Shown: positions 59,272 through 64,000 of the stretch, in pieces
Position numbering within the stretch: the stretch's first letter is position 1
Layout of the letters: the number at the start of each line of letters is the position of its first letter
DNA from: Fulvivirga ulvae
GTDB taxonomy: Bacteria > Bacteroidota > Bacteroidia > Cytophagales > Cyclobacteriaceae
Direction: 5' to 3'
DNA: 64,000 nt
Assembly (NCBI RefSeq): GCF_021389975.1
Contig: NZ_CP089981.1
Coordinates: 3,497,501 to 3,561,500 of the forward strand
Translations under genes and position numbers: made by a program
The notes under the pieces: generated by a model
The model's input: the letters and a program-made list of their open reading frames with translations, nothing else
Databases searched by the model: none
What the model was told of the DNA's origin: nothing

Positions 59272-61071
59272 CTAAATAAGACCATACATCAGAGGTATAA
59301 ATATAGTAGCCAATATCCAGAGCATAATGTTTAGCAATGTGCCTACCTTTATAAAATCCATAAACCGGTACTGGCCAGCGCTGTATACCATGGTATTGGT
59401 CTGGTAGCCAACGGGTGTCATGAAACTTGCCGAAGCCGCAAAAGTAACGGCCATGATAAAAGGTGTAGGATCCAGCCCCAGGTTTTGAGCGGTAGCTATG
59501 GCAATGGGAGCCAGGAGGGCGGCAGCAGCATTGTTAGACATGATTTCCGTGATAAGCGATGTGACCAGATAGAGGCCGGAAACTATAGCCACAGGGCCCC
59601 AGTGCCCCAGGTTGCCCACGAGCGTTTGGGCTATGATCTGATCCAGTCCGGTATTGTTCATAGCCGTGCCCAGGCTTAGTGCTCCTGCCAGTAAAAACAC
59701 TATTTTCCAACTTACCGCATCATAGGCCTCCCTCATGGAAAGGCATTTCAAAAGTACCAGCACGCAAACAGCGCTTATAGCACCTACCATAATATCCACC
59801 ACCCCGATAGTAGCCAACGCAATAATACTCAGAATGGAAACCATAACGATTATAAATTTCTTCTTGTCGAAATCCGTGATAGAATCTTCCGACAGCAACA
59901 CAAAAGGAGCATCCTGCTCATTTTCCATCTGCTTCAGCTCCTTTACAAAGTGTGTTTTTACTTCTGCCAGTATTACATCACCTGCTTTCAACGGTACATT
60001 GTAAAGGTGGTCCCGCACCACTTCCTGCCTGTGCTTGATAGCCAATGGAGTAGCTCGGAACCGCCTTCTGAAATCCACTTCCTTAAGGGTTTTGCCATCA
60101 ACTTCCGAATTAGAAGTGATCACCATTTCAATGAGTGTGGAGTTGGTTCCTTTCAGATCGTCGTCACCTATTTTTACCGGAGAGTTAACTAGTATCTTGG
60201 CTCGTCCTTTTAAAGATTTAATCTTGTCCACATTGCACTTGACTTTCAATATGTCACGTGACTGCAATACAAAATCACCGGGAGGTAATGTGAAGCGTCC
60301 ATGCTTGTTTCTCCTTACTTCAAGGATGTCCATTTCCAACTCCTTGACCAGCTCTGAGTCCATGATTTTTTTCCCTACCGAATCACCGTTTTCCAGCAGC
60401 TCAATTTCAGTGAGGTAATCCCTCAGGCCGAATTTCTCGGCAAGATCCTTCTCCTCTTTGCGTGAAGGTAAAAGCCTAATACCAATAAATACCATGTAAA
60501 GAATACCTCCGCCAAGAAAAACAAGCCCCATTGGGGTCAGCTGGAACATAGTGATGGGGTCAAGGCCTGCCTTCTCTGCTATGCCACTGACCAGGATGTT
60601 GGTAGAGGTACCGATCAAAGTGCAGGTACCGCCAAAAATCGAAGCAAATGAAAGAGGGATAAGCATTTTTGAAGGACTTTGGCCTGAGGCATTGCCTATC
60701 TGGATAATGACAGGTATAAATACGGCTACAACCGGTGTGTTATTGACAAAGGCCGAAATAATGGCTATGAGTATCATCATGAGAATGATGCCTGAATTGA
60801 AATTGTAGCGGAAAACCTTCGATAGCCGGAAAGCCAGTAATTGTAACGCCCCCGTTTTCAACAAGGCAGCACTCAGTATAAACATAAACGCCACGGTTAT
60901 GGTGGCCTTATTGCTAAAACCTTCTACACCTTCTTCCGGCGTTATTACTCCGGTAAGAATAAGCGAAACCATGATCAACAACGCCACCAGGTCGATGGAA
61001 AGGATCTCCGTAGCAAAGAGGATAACTGCACCTAAAACTACGCAAAGTGTAATAATGGCATCCGTGGACAT
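59272..61071 (-). CDS. SLC13/DASS family transporter with RCK_C domains
   Basis: A 599-residue inner membrane transporter. About 11 hydrophobic segments surround a central cytosolic region (about 200-375) with two TrkA-C (RCK_C) domains (SVGKKIMDSELVKELEMDILEVRRNKHGRFTLPPGDFVLQSRDILKVKC and LIEMVITSNSEVDGKTLKEVDFRRRFRATPLAIKHRQEVVRDHLYNVPLKAGDVILAEV). Family motifs include AFVNNTPVVAVFIPVI and ITEIMSNNAAAALLAPIAIA, the SNT-type hairpin loops of the Na+/dicarboxylate-sulfate group. Transporters of this RCK_C type often carry sulfate or other anions. It lies 143 bp downstream of an Rrf2 regulator on the same strand. Confidence 0.92.
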   Translation of the reverse strand: MSTDAIITLCVVLGAVILFATEILSIDLVALLIMVSLILTGVITPEEGVEGFSNKATITVAFMFILSAALLKTGALQLLAFRLSKVFRYNFNSGIILMMILIAIISAFVNNTPVVAVFIPVIIQIGNASGQSPSKMLIPLSFASIFGGTCTLIGTSTNILVSGIAEKAGLDPITMFQLTPMGLVFLGGGILYMVFIGIRLLPSRKEEKDLAEKFGLRDYLTEIELLENGDSVGKKIMDSELVKELEMDILEVRRNKHGRFTLPPGDFVLQSRDILKVKCNVDKIKSLKGRAKILVNSPVKIGDDDLKGTNSTLIEMVITSNSEVDGKTLKEVDFRRRFRATPLAIKHRQEVVRDHLYNVPLKAGDVILAEVKTHFVKELKQMENEQDAPFVLLSEDSITDFDKKKFIIVMVSILSIIALATIGVVDIMVGAISAVCVLVLLKCLSMREAYDAVSWKIVFLLAGALSLGTAMNNTGLDQIIAQTLVGNLGHWGPVAIVSGLYLVTSLITEIMSNNAAAALLAPIAIATAQNLGLDPTPFIMAVTFAASASFMTPVGYQTNTMVYSAGQYRFMDFIKVGTLLNIMLWILATIFIPLMYGLI

Positions 61072-61129
61072 TGGGCTTAATGGTTAAATCGTTAATACTC
61101 AGGGGTAAAAAGCGGTTGCCCTTTACCAA

Positions 61130-61177
61130 TAAAATATTAGTGCCAGATTTTTGGCCATCAAAGGTAGTAAAATATTA
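61130..61177 (-). promoter_or_regulatory. Promoter region of SLC13 gene with direct repeats
   Basis: TAAAATATTA is repeated at 61130-61139 and 61168-61177, 38 bp apart, and on the minus strand TACCTTTG (61166-61159) fits TAnnTTTG. This lies between the Rrf2 and SLC13 genes. The repeats are candidate sites for the Rrf2 protein. Confidence 0.4.
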
Positions 61178-61214
61178 AGTCTATCTATTTAGTAGAGTAA
61201 AGATTTAATTTTTT

Positions 61215-61661
61215 TTAATCTTCATTCATGCGCTTTTTTTGTTTGTCTTCGCGCCTGATGATTTCCAGGAGTGTAGATTTTTTGAGCATGGAAACTGTTT
61301 TGTTTCTTACCTCCAGGAAGACATCCCTGATGCCGCAGGTTTCTTCATCTTTACACTCCTCGCAGCGTTCATAGTACATGTATGTAACGCAGGGCAGCAA
61401 AGCAATAGGTCCGTCGAAAAGCCGCATTACATCAGCCATATTCACATCTTCAGGGGCTTTGAGCAGGTAATAGCCACCGGCCTTGCCCTTTTTGCTGGCC
61501 AGTATACCAGCCTTCTTCAGGTCGAGCAGTATGGCTTCCAGAAATTTTTGAGGAATATTCTCAGCTTTGGCAATCTCCGCGATAATGATTGGTCCTTCGG
61601 CTTTCCTTTTGGCCAGATGAACCAGTGCATTAATGGCGTATTTGGTCTTTTTAGAGATCAT
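61215..61661 (-). CDS. Rrf2 family regulator with Cys cluster
   Basis: A 148-residue Rrf2/IscR-type regulator. The winged HTH (KTKYAINALVHLAKRKAEGPIIIAEIAKAENIPQKFLEAILLDLKKAGILASKKGKAGGYYL) is typical. Cysteines at 91, 100, 103 and 109 (LLPCVTYMYYERCEECKDEETCGIRDVF) could hold an Fe-S cluster, as in IscR, or another sensing centre. The C-terminus is strongly basic. The downstream SLC13 transporter on the same strand is a likely target, and an anion or sulfur signal is plausible (inference). Confidence 0.92.
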   Translation of the reverse strand: MISKKTKYAINALVHLAKRKAEGPIIIAEIAKAENIPQKFLEAILLDLKKAGILASKKGKAGGYYLLKAPEDVNMADVMRLFDGPIALLPCVTYMYYERCEECKDEETCGIRDVFLEVRNKTVSMLKKSTLLEIIRREDKQKKRMNED

Positions 61662-61975
61662 GCCCGTAAATTTAATAAAATCAACTACTTCATTTTATTA
61701 ATGGTAAAAGAATAGGTAGCCACGCAGGTATTTAAGGAAATAGCCTCCCTTTCAGAACATTATGGGAGGATTGAATTAAGGAAGGAACAACAGACTTAAA
61801 GTACCGACTCTACTAGGCTTCCAGAAGGTGAGGCGATACTTGCCGCTGAGATGCACCGACAGCAGGTTATGACTTTGGTCACATTCAGCTTATTCCCTGG
61901 AAGCATACTCCTGATGACAATACATGGTTAGCGCATAAAGCATAAACGCTTAAATAAAAACGTATTAGCTATCCC

Positions 61976-61999
61976 AAGATCACTAGTACTAGTGATCTT
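61976..61999. promoter_or_regulatory. Perfect 24-bp palindrome upstream of TonB receptor
   Basis: AAGATCACTAGT is followed at once by its exact inverse. There is no T-tract, so it is not an ordinary terminator. It ends 21 bp before the -33 element of the downstream promoter and looks like an operator or a cruciform site. Confidence 0.6.
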
Positions 62000-62019
62000 A
62001 ATTTGCCTATGAGTAGCTA

Positions 62020-62050
62020 TTGATAATCAATTTCTACCCGTATAGCTTTG
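62020..62050 (+). promoter_or_regulatory. Consensus promoter of TonB receptor
   Basis: TTG at 62020-62022, a 20-bp spacer and TAGCTTTG at 62043-62050 match TTG-N20-TAnnTTTG fully. The ATG is 42 bp further on. Confidence 0.75.
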
Positions 62051-62091
62051 CTGTAATTTTTAATTAGTCTAAATAATGATGATCAACCCCA

Positions 62092-64000
62092 ATGAATCGT
62101 TATAGTTTCTTCATATTTCTCTTCTCCTTTATTTCTTCCGTTTGTTACGGGCAAGTAAATCTTTCGGGTAAAATCACTGACAATAATGGAGAACCTTTAA
62201 TAGGTGCCTCTGTAGTTATAGAACAACTAAAAAAAGGGGTGGTTACTGATGTTAAAGGTGAATATAAAATCAATGTTGCTGAGGGTACTTATAGAATTAC
62301 CGTAAGCTTTGTTGGTTACAAACCTCATGTTGAGCAAGTCACTGTTTCTGGAAAAAAACAAACGTTAACCGTACGCCTGCAGGAAGATACCAGTATATTA
62401 AATGATGTGGTGGTGGTGGGTAAGTCAGAAACTACAGAGACTTTGGAGAAGCCCTTCACTGTTTCAGCCATAGATGTAAAACCTCTGAAGATTCAAAACC
62501 TTGATATTAATCAGATATTGAATACAACTACAGGTGTACGTATTCGTGAGGAAGGCGGGCTTGGTTCTAATTTTAATTTCTCATTGAACGGTTTCAATGG
62601 GAGCCAGGTCAAATTTTTTATTGATGGTATACCAATGGATTATTTTGGCTCGTCATTATCATTAAACAATATTCCCTCCAATCTTATTTCCAAAATAGAA
62701 GTTTACAAAGGTGTTGTGCCCGTGCATTTAGGTTCGGATGCGTTGGGAGGAGCGGTAAATGTTACTACTAACAGGGCCATTAAGAATTATTTAAACGTGT
62801 CCTATGCTTTTGGTTCATTCAATACTCACAGGGCATCCGTGATTGGGAGGTTTACGAATAAGACGGGATTTGTTGTTAATGCCAATGCGTTTTTTAATTA
62901 CTCTGATAATAATTATAAAGTAGACGCAGAAGTGGTGAATATACAGACCGGCAAAGTCACCGAGGAGGAAGTGGAGCGTTTTCATGATGCATACCAATCG
63001 CAAACAATCCAGTTAGAAGGAGGGGTTGAAAATAAAAGTTATGCCGACCGTCTTTTTTTGGGGGTGATCTTATCAAGCAATGAAAAGGAAATTCAGTCTG
63101 GTTACAATCTGACAAAAGTGGTAGGGGATGCATTTACTACTGACAAGGCCCTTATCCCCACACTCAAGTATCAAAAGAAAGATCTGTTTGCGGACGGACT
63201 GTCATTAACAGTCAATGCCACCTATAAATATGGTGAAAGTATGCGTATTGACACCAGCAGCAGACAGTACAACTGGAGAGGTGAATATACTACCAAAGCT
63301 CTCGACGTACGGTCAGGTGAGATTAGCTGGGACAAGACGGAATTCCGGTTTGACGATAATGCATTTATGGCTTCTGCCAACATCGGCTATACCATAAACG
63401 AAAGGCAGTCCGTAGCTTTAAATAATACATTTTCCCGATATAAAAGGGTCGGCGAGGATCCTATCAGCTACAATGCTGTTCCATTTAGTGAGCCTAACAT
63501 ACTAACCAAAAATATAACAGGAATTTCATATAGCCTTGATCTGTTAGACGACAAACTACGCTCAGTAGTGTTTGGTAAACTGCTCTATATGGATGCATTG
63601 ACAAGAGACGGTGAGGGTACAGGTGATGATGATGCGCTTGTGGCAATAACCAACACACAAACTCAATACGGTTTTGGGGCTGCGACAACTTATTTTTTTA
63701 GTCCAAATTTTCAGGTTAAAGCCTCTTATGAAAATACCTACAGGCTGCCGGAGGTATTGGAGATGTTCGGAAACGGACTCCAGATATTGAGCAACCCTAA
63801 CCTAACTGCTGAAAAGAGTCAAAATTTTAATGTAGGTATCCTGGGTAAAAAAAGATTCAAAAAAAACAGCCTGCTTGTAGAAGCAGGTTACTTGTATAGA
63901 TTGCCTGAAAACCTGATAAGAAATGCTGCTCTGGGACAGACCAGTTCGTATGAAAACCTACAATCAGCCAGGGCCAACATTTTTGAAGGCGTGATAAAAT
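62092..64000 (+). CDS. TonB-dependent receptor (3' end cut by window)
   Basis: The frame is open from ATG 62092 for 636 codons to the window edge, so the gene is partial. Signal peptide FFIFLFSFISSVCYGQ, a carboxypeptidase-regulatory-like domain (VNLSGKITDNNGEPLIGASVVIEQLKKGVVTDVKGEY), a TonB-box-like VVVVGKSETTETLE and plug with GVRIREEGGLGSNFNFSLNGFNGSQVKFFIDGIPMDYFGSSLSLNNIPSNLISKIEVYKGVVPVHLGSDALGGAVNV. Barrel strands follow. It does not look like SusC (no NQPLFVVDG signature) and is closer to metal/siderophore-type receptors. A strong promoter and a palindrome precede it. Confidence 0.93.
   Translation, partial: MNRYSFFIFLFSFISSVCYGQVNLSGKITDNNGEPLIGASVVIEQLKKGVVTDVKGEYKINVAEGTYRITVSFVGYKPHVEQVTVSGKKQTLTVRLQEDTSILNDVVVVGKSETTETLEKPFTVSAIDVKPLKIQNLDINQILNTTTGVRIREEGGLGSNFNFSLNGFNGSQVKFFIDGIPMDYFGSSLSLNNIPSNLISKIEVYKGVVPVHLGSDALGGAVNVTTNRAIKNYLNVSYAFGSFNTHRASVIGRFTNKTGFVVNANAFFNYSDNNYKVDAEVVNIQTGKVTEEEVERFHDAYQSQTIQLEGGVENKSYADRLFLGVILSSNEKEIQSGYNLTKVVGDAFTTDKALIPTLKYQKKDLFADGLSLTVNATYKYGESMRIDTSSRQYNWRGEYTTKALDVRSGEISWDKTEFRFDDNAFMASANIGYTINERQSVALNNTFSRYKRVGEDPISYNAVPFSEPNILTKNITGISYSLDLLDDKLRSVVFGKLLYMDALTRDGEGTGDDDALVAITNTQTQYGFGAATTYFFSPNFQVKASYENTYRLPEVLEMFGNGLQILSNPNLTAEKSQNFNVGILGKKRFKKNSLLVEAGYLYRLPENLIRNAALGQTSSYENLQSARANIFEGVIK

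Larger units (their letters stand above)
61662..62091. other. Gap upstream of TonB receptor with palindrome and promoter
   Basis: A 430-bp gap. It carries a degenerate copy of the dispersed repeat (copy E, 61803-61860: CTACTAGGCTTCCAGAAGG, then CTGAGATGCACCG as in copy B), a perfect palindrome at 61976-61999 and the promoter at 62020-62050. No gene is supported. Confidence 0.55.

Overview
The window reads as a chromosomal segment of a Bacteroidota bacterium, most likely a Cytophagales-type marine or soil polysaccharide degrader. The evidence is SusC/SusD and SusC-like TonB receptors with carboxypeptidase-regulatory-like plug extensions, DUF4249 lipoproteins, LytS/LytTR pairs, type IX secretion C-terminal domains, and promoters of the form TTG-N20-TAnnTTTG. 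No rRNA, tRNA, CRISPR, phage or insertion-sequence gene was recognised.

Layout: 0-2.6 kb holds a divergent GlxA-type AraC regulator (cut by the window edge), two overlapping SRPBCC genes and a GNAT acetyltransferase. 2.7-6.6 kb holds a TPR/HEAT protein, a small unknown and a DUF2167 membrane protein. 6.8-9.5 kb is an ArsR-SRPBCC-DoxX operon with paired operators inside its promoter, then two tandem DUF1801/YdeI paralogues. 9.7-12.9 kb has a PhnZ-like HD diiron protein, an exported unknown, a PHP phosphatase and an XRE-cupin regulator. 13.2-19.2 kb is a SusC-SusD-phosphatase locus. 19.6-22.1 kb is a Crp/Fnr regulator, an Fnr-type palindrome and a DoxX-YceI-pirin operon. 22.5-26.7 kb carries two secreted PL1 pectate lyases; a third lies at 45.6-47.0 kb beside a membrane-anchored AraC regulator. 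27.2-40.1 kb is an accessory stress/redox region: LytS/LytTR, HxlR with a hydrolase, decayed and intact SDR genes, an MBL hydrolase, a siderophore-interacting-type flavoprotein, a TonB receptor with DUF4249, an MDR oxidoreductase and AraC. Three promoters here share the same 21-bp-spaced direct repeat. 40.7-43.6 kb is a TonB receptor with a YfiR protein.

47.8-52.7 kb is the most unusual part: ten consecutive diverged paralogues of a ~145-residue SpoIIAA-like (STAS/SEC14-like) protein on one strand. Five are intact and five are broken, four of them by a single lesion. It is followed by an ATP-cone/nuclease fusion, a small unknown, a PIN toxin-antitoxin pair and, on the minus strand at 55367-55507, a 46-residue lanthipeptide-type precursor peptide with its own promoter and terminator but no modification genes nearby.

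56.0-64.0 kb holds an M49 peptidase, a FecR-domain lipoprotein, an Rrf2-SLC13 pair and the first 636 codons of another TonB receptor preceded by a perfect 24-bp palindrome and a textbook promoter. A short dispersed repeat recurs in at least six intergenic gaps. All assignments are from reading the sequence; no database search was run.
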